Shown here: piece by piece, positions 55,036 through 64,000 of the stretch
Layout: each line of letters opens with the position of its first letter
Position numbering within the stretch: position 1 is the stretch's first letter
Source: CAWGOF01 sp963824225
GTDB lineage: Bacteria; Acidobacteriota; Polarisedimenticolia; Polarisedimenticolales; Polarisedimenticolaceae
Direction: 5' to 3'
NCBI GenBank assembly: GCA_963824225.1
Contig: CAWGOF010000003.1
Span: 248,001-312,000, forward strand
DNA length: 64,000 bases
The notes under the pieces: model-generated
The model's database searches: none
Seen by the model: the letters and a program-made list of their open reading frames with translations, nothing else
Told to the model about the DNA's origin: nothing
Program-made: the position numbers and the translations under genes

Positions 55036-56746
55036 GCGATCACCCTCCCACGGCCGCGAGGCTCGCGGCCCGGACTCGACCGCTGCGGCGCGGCGCGGAA
55101 GCTCGATGCGGACACAGGTTCCGCGACCCGGCGCGCTGTCGACGTGCGACCGCGCCTCCGTGCTCCTCGACGAGCCGATAGACGATCGCCGCCCCGAGGC
55201 CCGTTCCCTCGGCGAACGTGCCGCTGAACGGCTGGAAGTACCGGGTCAGCGTCGCGCTCGTCCATCCCCTGCCCGTCGTCTTCGAAGCGCACCTCGACCT
55301 GCTCCGGGCCGTGGGCCCGGACCTCGATGCGCAGGCATCCACCGTCGGGCATCGCCTTGAGCGCGTTCGTCGCCAGGTTCCAGAACACCTGCTTGAGCCG
55401 GTTGCCGTCCGCGTCGACGGTCAACCCCTCGGTCGGCGCGAGCACGGTCTCGACGCGATGGCGCGGCGTGCACTCGCGGCTCTTGCGCAGGAGCTTAGGC
55501 TTGGTCCTCGATCAGCCGCACGAGGTCGCAGCGGCGCGGCGCGAACCCGCCGGGACGGGCGAAGGTCAGGAAGTCACGGATCGTCTGGTCCAGGCGCTGC
55601 GACTCGCGCAGGATGATGTCCATCAGGTCGCAGCGTCTCGCCGTCCGGGCGGAAGGCCATCCTTCAGGTACTGGACCGCCCCGCTGATCGCGGCCAGTGG
55701 ATTGCGCAGCTCGTGCGCCATCCCCGCCGCCATCTCGCCCAGCGCGACCATGCGCTCCTTGAGTCGCACTCGCTGCTCCAGCGCGTGGATCTCGGTCAGG
55801 TCCTGGAACACGAAGATGTACCCCAGGGGCTGGCCCTGCTCGGTCGTGCAGGTTCGACACGGCGATCCCGAGGAAGATGCGCCGGCCGTCCGGGGTCGTC
55901 GTGGAACCGCTCGAAGCGGAATCGCCGGTTGGCCAGGAGTCGCCGGCGAATGTCGTCGCGCCAGGCCGTCCTCGAGCCGAGGAGGTCGGCGATCGACCGG
56001 CCCTCGACGTCGCGCGGAGCGGCGCGCAGGATCTCGGAGCCGCCGCGGTTCAGGAAGTTGATGCGCCCGTCGAGGTCGGTCGTGATCAGTCCGCTGTTGA
56101 TCGATTCGATGATGTTCTCGTTGAGCGCCTTGAGCCGCGCCACCGCGCCCTGGCGCTCGTCGAGCTCCCGTCCCTGGGCGCGCAGTCGCTCGGACAGGTG
56201 GGAGCGAGCAGCGCCACCGAACGCGACGAGCGCGACGAGATGGGCCAGCGCCAGGTAGGCGACGCGTCCGGGCTCGGCCGGAACGAAGCCGTCGGCCGCG
56301 AGCCCGGCCGGAGCGAGGACGAATGCGCCGTACAGCGCAGCACAGCGTCCCGAGGGCCATCGCCAACCCGCCGCGACGGTACAGGACCAGCGCAGCCGAC
56401 CGAGATCGGCAGCAGGTACAGGAACGACATCGGGCTGTCGACGCCACCCGTGATGCGCACGAACAGCGTGACCAGGAGCGCGTCGCCGACGAGCTGCAGG
56501 GCAGCACGAACTCCGGCCGCCCACGCAGCCAGCGGTCCAGCGACGGCGTACAGCAGCACCATCCCGTACGCCCCGGCCGCCAGCGGCGAACAGCGGGCGC
56601 AGCGTCTCGCCCGGGTCTGAGGACCAGCTCGATCGCCGAAGGCGCAGATCAGCAGCGTCGTGACGGTGACGCACCCGCAGCATCATCAGCCAGCGCGCAC
56701 GCTCGACTCCGTGCGGAGCTTCCGTCCCAGCCCATCGTCGCCCCAC
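55032..56746 (-). CDS. pilS: Membrane sensor histidine kinase PilS, frame broken
   Basis: It is the partner kinase of PilR, ~570 codons from a GTG at 56746. The N-terminal part has about six membrane helices in broken frames (for example MVLLYAVAGPLAAWAAGVRA and SFLYLLPISVGCAG). A PAS domain follows (ESINSGLITTDLDGRINFLN), then the phospho-acceptor region LGEMAAGMAHELRNPLAAIS with the HELRNP histidine, and the ATP-binding N-box QVFWNLATNALKAMPDGG and G2 box GTGLGAAIVYRLVEEHGGAV. There are about seven or eight indels. The order pilS-pilR after pilC is as in Geobacter and Myxococcus. Confidence 0.88.
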
Positions 56747-56790
56747 CTGCAGCCGGTCCGGGGGCCCGCACGTCGCGCGCCCCCGTCCGG

Positions 56791-58004
56791 TCAGCCGATC
56801 TTGCTGATGAGGTCGAACATCGGCAGGTACATCGAGATCACGATGCCGCCGATGACGACGCCGAGGAAGCAGATCATGATCGGCTCGAGCAGCGCCAGCA
56901 GGTTCGCCGTCGCCTCGTCGACCTCGTCCTCGTAGAAGTCGGCGATCTTGTTCAGCATCGTCTCGAGGGCGCCGGTCTGCTCGCCGACCGCGACCATCTG
57001 GACGACCATCGGCGGGAACACGTCCGTGGCCTTGAGCGGCTCGGAGATCGTCTTGCCCTCCTCCACGCTCTTGCGCGTGGCCATGATCGCGTCCTCGACG
57101 ATCGGCGTTGCCCGACGTCGCGGCCGTGATCTCGAGCGCCTCGAGGATCGGGCACGCCCGACGACACGAGCGTGCCCAGCGTGCGGCAGAAGCGGGCCAC
57201 GGCGATCTTGCGCAGCACGATCCCGAGCACCGGGATCTTCAGCATCAGCGCGTCGATGCGCCGGCGTCCGTCGTACGTCTTGTGGTACCGCGGTGAGCAG
57301 GTAGATCGTCAGGCCGATGGCACCGAAGATCAGCCACCAGCACGCGCCGATGAAGTTGCGACAGCGGCGATGGTGATGCGCGTGGGCAGCGGCAAGCTGC
57401 GCGCCGAGGCCCTCGAACAGCGTGGCGAAGGTCGGGATGACCTTCCAGAGGATGACCCACACCACGCCGATGGCGATGGTGATGACGGCGACCGGGTAGA
57501 CCATCGCCGAGCGGACCGCCGCGCGCAGCTTGACGATCTTCTCGATGTAGGTCGACAGGCGCTGCAGGATCGTGTCGAGGATACCGCCCGCCTCGCCGGC
57601 GGCGACCATGTTGCAGTACAGGTCGTCGAACGCCTTGGGGTGCTTGCGCAGCGAGTCGGCGAGCGTGGCGCCCGACTCGACGTCCTGCCTGACCTGGAAC
57701 AGGATCTTCTGGAAGTCGCGGTTGTCCTGCTGCGATCCGAGGATCTCGAGGCACTGCACGAGCGGCAGGCCGGCGTCGATCATGACCGAGAACTGCCGGG
57801 TGAAGATCGGCGATCTCCTTGCGCTGACACCCTGCCGCCCAGCTTGGGCAGGGCGAACTCCTTGCCCTTCTCGGTGACCGCGGTGACGATGATCTGCTGC
57901 TTGCGCAGCGCGGCGATCGGCCGCGTCCTTGTTGTCGGCCGATGAGCACGCCCTCCTGGGTCTTGCCCTGCGCGCGTCCGCCCTTTCCAGCTGTAGTTCG
58001 GCAT
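56791..58004 (-). CDS. pilC: Type IV pilus inner-membrane platform protein PilC, frame broken
   Basis: PilC is the GspF-family platform on which PilB and PilT act. It starts MPNYSWKGRTRAG, then QEGVLIG, AALRKQQIIVTAVTEKGKEF, and the first GspF repeat MIDAGLPLVQCLEILGSQQD and VAAGEAGGILDTILQRLSTY, with the second repeat containing VAVGEQTGALETMLNKIADF. Membrane helices are seen at YPVAVITIAIGVVWVILWKV and in ICFLGVVIGGIVISMYLP at the end. About six indels occur (near 57960, 57900, 57810, 57370-57290 and 57150-57110). The length of ~404 codons is normal for PilC. Confidence 0.92.
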
Positions 58005-58025
58005 CGATCGGCCTCCTGCGCCCGG

Positions 58026-59155
58026 CTACGCTGCGGTCGCCGAGCTGTCGCGACCCCGCCGGCGCACCGGCTGGAGCCCGACCCGGCGCCGCGGTTGATC
58101 ATCTCCTGACAGCTCGTCGGGGTTCGACGACATCGACAGCGCCAGCTGCGAGCGATCTGCTTCTTGAGCACAGCGGTCGCCAGCGACTGGTTGAACGTCT
58201 GCATCCCGAACTTCGTCTGCCCGGTCTGCATCGCCGAGTAGATCTGGTGGACCTTGTCCTCGCGGATCAGGTTCCGGATCGCGGCGTTGGGGATCAGGAT
58301 CTCCATCGCCAGCACACGGCCGTTGCCGTTGGCCCGCGGCAGCAGCGACTGGCACAGGATCCCCTCGAGCACGAGCGAGAGCTGGGCCCGGACCTGCGAC
58401 TGCTGGTGCGCGGGGAACACGTCGATGATGCGGTTGATCGTCTGCGCCGCCGAGTTGGTGTGCAGGGTGGCGAAGGTCAGGTGGCCCGTCTCGGCGATGC
58501 GCAGCGCCGACTCGATCGTCTCGAGGTCGCGCATCTCGCCGATCAGCACGACGTCGGGATCCTGGCGCAGCACGGCGCGCAGCGCCTTGGGGAACGAGTG
58601 CGTGTCGGCGTGCAGCTCGCGCTGGTTGACCAGGCACTTCTTGTGCCCGTGCAGGTACTCGATCGGGTCCTCGATCGTGACGATGTGCTCGTGGCGCTCG
58701 GAGTTGATCTTGTCGAGCATCGCCGCCAGCGTCGTCGACTTGCCCGAGCCGGTCGGCCCGGTGACGAGGACCAGCCCGCGCGGCTTGTCGCACAGCTTCG
58801 TCACGACCTCGGGCAGGCCGAGGTCCTTGAACGATGCGGATCTCCCACGGGATCGTCCGGAACGCGCCGGCCACCGCGCCCCGCTGGAAGAACACGTTGG
58901 CGCGGAAGCGGGCGAGGCCCTTGACGCCGAACGAGAAGTCGAGCTCCAGGTTCTCCTCGAAGCCGGTGCTTCTGGCTGTCGGTCAGCACGCTGTAGACCA
59001 GCTGCTTGGTCTCGGCCGCGGTCAGCGGCGGCAGTCTGCAGCGGGATCATCTTGCCGTCGACGCGGATCTGCGGCGGCGAGTTGGTCGTGACGTGCAGGT
59101 CGGTGCCGCCCTGGTCGACCAGGGTCTTCAGCAGCTGATGCATCGTCACGCCCAT
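58026..59155 (-). CDS. pilT: Pilus retraction ATPase PilT, frame broken
   Basis: PilT depolymerises pili to power twitching. It starts MGVTMHQLLKTLVDQGGTDL (an inner ATG four codons on is possible). Motifs: Walker A VTGPTGSGKSTTLAAM, the Asp box IVTIEDPIEYLHGHKKCLVN, Walker B LRQDPDVVLIGEMRDLETIE and the His box TGHLTFATLHTNSAAQTINR. There are about four indels, near 59035, 58970, 58840 and 58150-58100; the ATPase core from 58830 to 58170 is clean. The length of ~376 codons is typical. It lies between pilB and pilC. Confidence 0.93.
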
Positions 59156-59201
59156 CGCTAGCGCCTCGTCCGTCGCCCGGGCCTCCCGGCACGCGCGCGC
59201 G

Positions 59202-60922
59202 TCATAGAACGGTCTCGCGCACGACTTCTTCGACGGTCGTCAGCCCGTCGCGGATCTTGTCCAGGCCGGACTGCGCAGCGTGATCATGCCCTCCTCGATC
59301 GCCTTGCGTCGGAGCTCCATCGCCGAGGCGCCGGACAGGATCAGCTCGCGGATCTCGTCCGATGATCTCCATGCACTTCGTACAGCCCGACGCGGCCGCG
59401 GTAGCCGGTGTTGTTGCAGTTCGCGCAGCCGCGGCCCTTGTAGCAGCTTGACCGTGCCGCCTCCTCGGCGGCTGAACCCGATGTCGATCAGCGCCTGGGT
59501 CGGCATGCTGGATCGTCTCCTTGCACTCCTGCAGATGCGGCGGACGAGGCGCTGGGCGCAGATCAAGTTGACCGAGGTGGCGACGAGGAACGGCTCGATG
59601 CCCATGTTCATCAGGCGGTTGATCGTCGACGGCGCGTCGTTGGTGTGCAGCGTCGACAGCACGAGGTGGCCGGTGAGCGCGGCCTTGACCGCGATCTCGG
59701 CCGTCTCGAAGTCGCGGATCTCGCCCACCAGGATGATGTTCGGGTCCTGGCGCAGGAACGACGCGCAGCGCGGCCGCGAAGTTCAGGCCGATCTGCTCCT
59801 TCATCTGCACCTGGTTGATCCCGTGCAGGTTGAACTCGACCGGGTCCTCGGCCGTCATGATGTTGGTCTCCGGCGTGTTGACCCGGTCGATCGACGAGTA
59901 CAGCGTGTTCGTCTTGCCCGATCCGGTCGGACCGGTCACCAGCACCATGCCGTAGGGCTTGAGGATCTGACGCTCGAACTTGGCCAGCGACTCGGGCTCG
60001 AACCCGAGCCGCGTCATGTCGAGCATCAGGTTGTCCTTGTCCAGCAAGCGCAGGACGATCTTCTCGCCGAACAGCGTGGGCAGGACCGAGACGCGGTAGT
60101 CCATCTCCTTCTGTCTTGCCCTGCAGCTTCATCTTGATCTTGATGCGGCCGTCCTGGGGCAGGCGCTTCTCGGAGATGTCGAGCTTGGCCATGATCTTGA
60201 TGCGGCTCGTGATCGCGTCCTTGCAGCTTCATCGGCGGGTGCATGATCTCGTACAGCACGCCGTCGATGCGGAACCGGACGCGGAAGTCCTTCTCGTAGG
60301 GCTCGATGTGGATGTCCGAGCGCTCTTCTTGATCGAGTCGGTGAGGATGATGTTGACGAGCTTGACGACCGGCGCTTCCTCGGTCGCCGCCTCGAGCGAC
60401 GCGAGGTCGAGCTCCTCGTCCTCGTCCAGGACCTCGAGGGCTTCGGCCTCCGGCCTCGGCCATCTCGTCCATGACCTTCTTGAGCTCGAGCGCGTGCTGC
60501 GATCCGTAGTACTTCTCGATCGCCTCGCGGATCGCGACCTCGCTGGCCACGACCGGCTCGACGTTGTAGCCGGTCATGAACTTGATGTCGTCCATGGCGA
60601 ACACGTTCGTCGGATCGGCCATGGCGATCGTGAGCGTGGCGCCGGTCCGGTTGACCGGCAGGACCATGTACTTCTGCGCGACCTCGGACGGGACGAGGCT
60701 GATCACGGTCTCGTCGATCTCGAAGTGCCGCAGGTTGATCGACGGCACGCCGTACTGCTCGGACAGCAGCTGGGTGATGTCGTCCTCGCGAACGTAGCCC
60801 AGCCTGATCAGGTTGTAGCCGAGCTTTCCGCCGTTCTTGTGCTGGACGGCGAGCGCTTCCTGGAGCTGCTCGGGCGTGATCAGCCCGGCCTTGACCAGCA
60901 TCTCCCCCAGTCGGACGGCCAT
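59202..60922 (-). CDS. pilB: Pilus extension ATPase PilB, frame broken
   Basis: PilB is the assembly ATPase. The N-terminal MshEN-type domains are clean: MAVRLGEMLVKAGLITPEQL, LGYVREDDITQLLSEQYGVP and TLTIAMADPTNVFAMDDIKF. MshEN domains of this kind bind c-di-GMP in some PilB/MshE proteins. The ATPase part has VTGPTGSGKTNTLYSSIDRV, MTAEDPVEFNLHGINQVQMK, a Walker B in MGEIRDFETAEIAVKAALTG and HLVLSTLHTNDAPSTINRLM. The tetracysteine zinc site near 59510-59400 is recognisable only through two frames. About eight indels occur. It is the first gene of the pilBTCSR operon, with a promoter ~70 bases upstream. Confidence 0.92.
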
Positions 60923-61000
60923 GCGATTCCTCGACCCCCGTGGGCAAGCCCCGGCGCGTGCGGAGAGTGCCGCGAAACACCCGATTCGCGAGCGGGGGCG

Positions 61001-61029
61001 AATCTAGGTTCCGTGAAAATTAGTGTCAA
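61001..61029 (-). promoter_or_regulatory. Sigma70-type promoter of the pilBTCSR operon
   Basis: On the minus strand a perfect TTGACA (61029-61024) and TAGATT (61006-61001) are spaced by 17 bases. The predicted start near 60994 leaves a leader of about 70 bases before pilB. It lies in the 156-base divergent gap to the glutaredoxin-like gene. Confidence 0.72.
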
Positions 61030-61078
61030 GCGCAGCGGTCGGTTGACACTTTTCGTCCGGCTGGAGGACGATGCGTCG

Positions 61079-61414
61079 ATGAACCTCGTCGATCTGTGGG
61101 ACGGGCTGAGGCGCCGCAAGCCGGTCGGCGGCGGCGACGGCGGGTGCCGCACCCGGTCGGGCGAGCTCGTCGATCTCGAGCTGTACAAGTTCGACTCGTG
61201 CCCGTACTGCCAGGCCGCGATGCGCGCGATCGAGCGTCTGCACCTGCCGGTGCGCCATCGGGACATCCTGGCCGACGACGAGGCGGCCCGGCGGCTCGTC
61301 GAGGTCGGCGGTAGAGACCAGGTTCCGTGCCTGTTCGTCGACGGCCGGCCGCTCTACGAGTCGGCCGACATCGTCCGGTACCTCGAAGAGCGCTTCGGGT
61401 CCCCCCGTCCCTGA
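61079..61414 (+). CDS. Glutaredoxin / GST N-terminal domain-like protein
   Basis: It is an intact 111-residue thioredoxin-fold protein. After an unusual ~30-residue basic, Gly-rich N-terminal extension it has ELYKFDSCPYCQAAMRAIER, with the redox pair Cys41-Cys44 (CPYC, the glutaredoxin form), then the cis-Pro loop DQVPCLFVDGRPLYES and ADIVRYLEERF, as in GST-like glutaredoxins. It probably reduces disulphides or glutathione adducts in the cytoplasm. The ATG at 61079 has a GGAGG 12 bases upstream. It is transcribed away from pilB and is not obviously part of the pilus or glycan systems. Confidence 0.88.
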   Translation: MNLVDLWDGLRRRKPVGGGDGGCRTRSGELVDLELYKFDSCPYCQAAMRAIERLHLPVRHRDILADDEAARRLVEVGGRDQVPCLFVDGRPLYESADIVRYLEERFGSPRP

Positions 61415-61490
61415 AACAACCTGGCGCGTTCCCGTCTTCCAGGGATGGGGGCCGCGACCCCTGAGATCTCCGGAAAAGCTTGACGCGGTC

Positions 61491-61521
61491 CGACTCTTTT
61501 GCGTACGTAGTGCGCAAGTCG
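61491..61521 (+). other. Imperfect inverted repeat upstream of the repeat-protein gene
   Basis: TTGCGTAC (61499-61506) pairs with GTGCGCAA (61510-61517) around GTA with one mismatch, flanked by CGACT and GTCG arms that pair across a three-base bulge. It lies in the 174-base gap before the gene at 61589. A weak TTGACG box begins about 30 bases upstream. It could be an operator or an mRNA hairpin. I found no riboswitch consensus in the gap. Confidence 0.35.
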
Positions 61522-61588
61522 GCGGTAACGCTGCGCCGGGAATCTGTCTTCCAGCCTCGGGATAGAGACATCTGAGATCGGGGGGGGC

Positions 61589-64000
61589 ATGGTGCACAGC
61601 GCGCGATCATGGTTCGTGGTTCTCGGATGCCTCCTGGCCGTTCCGGCGGCGGGGGCCGAGCTCGGGATGGTCACCGACCGGTCGAACCGGGTGACGATCT
61701 TCGATTCGACCACGGACACGGTGCTCGGCAGCCTCCTCGTCGGGCCGGGTTCGTCCGGCGCTCTCGATTGCTCGATCAACGCGAGCCAGACCCTCGGCTT
61801 CGTGACCGACATCGGCAAGCGGGTGTGGGTCATCGACCTCACGGCTTCGCCGCCCGCGTTCGCCTCCGGAACGAATCCGATCCCGATCTCGACCAATGGC
61901 CAGGACACGACTCTCACGCCGGACGGCCGGTTCCTGCTCGTGTGCGACAGCACGAGCATTCAGCCCGTGTCGGTCATCGACGTCGCCGCGCGAGCCGAGG
62001 TCGAATCGTTTCCCCTCGGAATGAGCTGCACGTCGGTCGAGGTGTGCCCGAGCGGGTCGGTGCTCGTCACGTCGAACGAGGCCGGCGGCCAAGTGCGTCG
62101 GCTGACGCTCGACGCGACGGGCCAGCTGTCCGACACGGGAGAGATGTTGCTGATCACGAACCCGCGCAACGTCGCCTGCGCTCCCAACGGGGCCACGGGG
62201 CTCGCCGTCGGCTCGGGCGGCGACGCACGCACGTTCGCAATCCCCGGGTTGGCGGTGCTCGACATCGAGACGATTCAGGGCACAAAGGTCAGCGTGGCCT
62301 ACGATCCCGTCGGCGACCGGGCGTTCGTCCGAACGACCGGCTCCCAGGTCAGCGCGGTCAAGCCGTTCCGATACGACGCGACGACCGGTCAGCTCACGAC
62401 TCTCGCGTACGAGCTGGCCGTAACCGGCCTCAGCAGCACGCTCTTCGGCCTCGAGTCGTTCGCGATCGAGCCGCGTGACCTTCGCCTCTACGCCAGCGGG
62501 ACGGATGGGCTCCGCGTGTTCGATCTCTCGACCGGTCAGCTGCTCCGGACGATCACCGGTCCGTCGATCGGTGTGACGACCGGAGTGTGCTTCCGCGAAT
62601 CGACGGATGTCGACCAAGACGGCGTGGGCAACCTCCCTGACAACTGCCCGCGCCTCTCGAACCCGGATCAGCTCGATGCGGACGGAGACGGTACCGGGGA
62701 TGCCTGCGACGCCTGCCCTGCCCTCGCCGACGACCAGACCGACGCCGACGGCGACGGCTCCGGGGACGCGTGTGATCCGTGTCCCCACGATCCGGCGAAC
62801 GACGCGGACGGCGACGGCCTGTGTGCCGACGTCGACAACTGCCCGGATCTGGCGTCGCTCGACCAGACCGACTCGGATGCGGACGGCGCGGGCGACCTGT
62901 GCGACGTGTGCCAAGGCCTGCCCGACCCGACCCAGGCCGACACGGACGGCGATGGCGCGGGCGATGCGTGCGACGACTGCCCGCTCGTGGACAACGTCGG
63001 CCAGGCCGACGAGGACGCAGACGGCGTGGGCGATGCGTGCGACATCTGTCCCACGGATCCGAACCCGCCCGATCCGAACCGGCTCGACTCGCTGCTCCTG
63101 AGCCTCGATCACAACCACGACCAGATCACGGCGCTCGTCCCCGACCTGTACCTGTTCACCGACGGCGAGCGGGGTACATCGATCGAGGACGGCGGCGACG
63201 ACATGTACGACATCGGCAACCTGCTGAACACGAACCGCTCGACCACGATCCCGTACACGGACCGGGTGATCCGCGCCGGTGACACGGCGTTCGGCCCGGG
63301 TAGCCACTACTTCACCGCCAAGTACCCCGGCCTGTTCGTGATGGCCACGGCCGGCGTGACGCTCGACTCGTTCTCGATCTCGGGCAACGTCGGCGCCGAC
63401 GGGTTCGGTCTCGTGGACGGCGCGGTGCTGGCGCCCGCCGGAGACCGGTTCCACCTGTTCGTCAAGCGCGTCTACGGCACGCTCGACCCGTCGGTCAACC
63501 AGATCGTCATCGTCCCGGCGAGCGTGATCCAGGCGAGCCACTCGTTCTCGACCAACACCGACAACGATCAACACGTCGTCACCGGGCTCGCCGGCGCAGG
63601 GCAGATCTACTACCTGCTCGTGGCCCGGACCCGTGGAGCGTACCTGAATGACGAGGACGTCCGGGCGATCGCCGGAGCGTTTCTCCTGCAGATCGACCAG
63701 GACGAGATCGACGGCGACGGCGTGGGCGACGCGTGCGATCCATGCCCCAAGGATCCGCTCGACGACGCCGACGGGGACGGTGCGTGCGGCGACGTCGACA
63801 CGTGTCCGGACCTGCCCAACCCCGATCAGGCCGACGCCGACGCCGACGGTGTGGGCGACCTGTGCGACAACTGCGACTTCGACCACAACCCGTCCCAGGC
63901 GGACGCCGACGGCGACGGCCCGGGGGACGCCTGTGACAACTGTCCGCTCGTGACGAACGCCGACCAGGTCGACTCGGACGCCGACGGCGTGGGCCAGGTG
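61589..64000 (+). CDS. Secreted beta-propeller protein with thrombospondin type 3 repeats (C-terminus beyond window)
   Basis: It is an open frame of 804 codons running off the window. The start is MVHSARSWFVVLGCLLAVPA, a signal peptide ending near AGA (residue 24). Residues ~25-335 look like a YVTN-type beta-propeller (LGMVTDRSNRVTIFDSTTDT, VTDIGKRVWVIDL, LTPDGRFLLVCD). Residues ~339-491 are five or six thrombospondin type 3 repeats (DADGDGTGDACDACP-like), Ca-binding Asp loops with paired Cys. Residues ~500-700 form a domain I do not recognise, with no Cys and many Asp, Gly and Thr. TSP3 repeats resume at ~703 and continue to the edge. It is probably a cell-surface or exported adhesin-like protein. 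Confidence 0.85.
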   Translation, partial: MVHSARSWFVVLGCLLAVPAAGAELGMVTDRSNRVTIFDSTTDTVLGSLLVGPGSSGALDCSINASQTLGFVTDIGKRVWVIDLTASPPAFASGTNPIPISTNGQDTTLTPDGRFLLVCDSTSIQPVSVIDVAARAEVESFPLGMSCTSVEVCPSGSVLVTSNEAGGQVRRLTLDATGQLSDTGEMLLITNPRNVACAPNGATGLAVGSGGDARTFAIPGLAVLDIETIQGTKVSVAYDPVGDRAFVRTTGSQVSAVKPFRYDATTGQLTTLAYELAVTGLSSTLFGLESFAIEPRDLRLYASGTDGLRVFDLSTGQLLRTITGPSIGVTTGVCFRESTDVDQDGVGNLPDNCPRLSNPDQLDADGDGTGDACDACPALADDQTDADGDGSGDACDPCPHDPANDADGDGLCADVDNCPDLASLDQTDSDADGAGDLCDVCQGLPDPTQADTDGDGAGDACDDCPLVDNVGQADEDADGVGDACDICPTDPNPPDPNRLDSLLLSLDHNHDQITALVPDLYLFTDGERGTSIEDGGDDMYDIGNLLNTNRSTTIPYTDRVIRAGDTAFGPGSHYFTAKYPGLFVMATAGVTLDSFSISGNVGADGFGLVDGAVLAPAGDRFHLFVKRVYGTLDPSVNQIVIVPASVIQASHSFSTNTDNDQHVVTGLAGAGQIYYLLVARTRGAYLNDEDVRAIAGAFLLQIDQDEIDGDGVGDACDPCPKDPLDDADGDGACGDVDTCPDLPNPDQADADADGVGDLCDNCDFDHNPSQADADGDGPGDACDNCPLVTNADQVDSDADGVGQV

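Noticed and set aside
61415..61588. c-di-GMP riboswitch before the repeat-protein gene
   Set aside because: The conserved GEMM core elements were looked for and not found; only a simple dyad is visible.
62600..63060. Short regular repeats resembling a CRISPR array
   Set aside because: The periodicity follows the codons of Ca-binding protein repeats, the repeats are degenerate at DNA level and there are no unique spacers or cas genes.
61607..63886. Minus-strand open frame of 759 codons opposite the repeat protein
   Set aside because: It is the shadow of the Asp/Gly/Cys-rich repeats; the plus frame has a signal peptide and thrombospondin type 3 repeats and is clearly the real gene.

Overview
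The window is GC-rich and densely coded; no gap between genes is longer than about 180 bases. It looks like a chromosome segment of a Gram-negative bacterium from the former Deltaproteobacteria (for example Myxococcota or a Binatota-like lineage). The reasons are the E. coli-like tRNA-Thr/Tyr/Gly/Thr-tuf operon, the pil gene order B-T-C-S-R-A known from Myxococcus and Geobacter, a PilH/PilI-type ABC transporter beside the prepilin peptidase, a fused IspDF, and sulfatase-like and thrombospondin-type-3 proteins of the kind common in those groups. The phylum is an inference.

Region 1 (1-26506, all minus strand) is a translation and transcription block. In transcription order it holds rplM-rpsI-rpsB-tsf-pyrH-frr-ispDF-rlmB; four tRNAs with tuf; rpmG-secE-nusG-rplKAJL-rpoBC; then the str operon (rpsL-rpsG-fusA-tuf) running into S10 (rpsJ-rplC-rplD-rplW-rplB, cut by the window edge). 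Sigma70-type promoters with 17-base spacers lie before rplM, the first tRNA and rpsL.

Region 2 (26608-28937) holds ubiE, argF and a secreted coiled-coil protein. Region 3 (29003-38979, minus) is one tightly overlapped operon. It begins with three envelope-glycan genes (GT2, a WecA/MraY-type transferase, an FAD oxidoreductase) and continues into pilus genes: PilH/PilI-type ABC transporter, a TPR protein, prepilin peptidase PilD, a PilV-like pseudopilin, and a PilW-PilX in-frame fusion.

Region 4 (39075-48037, plus) is a divergent polysaccharide operon: WlbA-type dehydrogenase, WlbB-type acetyltransferase, flippase, two GT4 glycosyltransferases, an asparagine-synthase-like amidotransferase and a sulfatase-family lipoprotein. 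Region 5 (48061-60922, minus) contains the pilus motor and regulator operon pilB-pilT-pilC-pilS-pilR, a sigma54-promoted major pilin closed by a strong terminator, a second pilin, two O-antigen-ligase/TPR proteins and a cupin lipoprotein. The glycan genes therefore sit inside what is a continuous pil locus in relatives, and the two ligase-type genes follow directly on a pilin gene. This suggests, without proving it, pilin or surface glycosylation. Region 6 (61079-64000, plus) holds a glutaredoxin-like protein and a large secreted thrombospondin-type-3-repeat protein cut by the window end.

Sequence quality matters here. Most genes in 1-18544 and 53564-60922 carry single-base indels that break the frame inside otherwise perfectly conserved proteins, whereas 20170-53560 has only about three. 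I treat these as assembly or sequencing errors and annotate whole genes across them.
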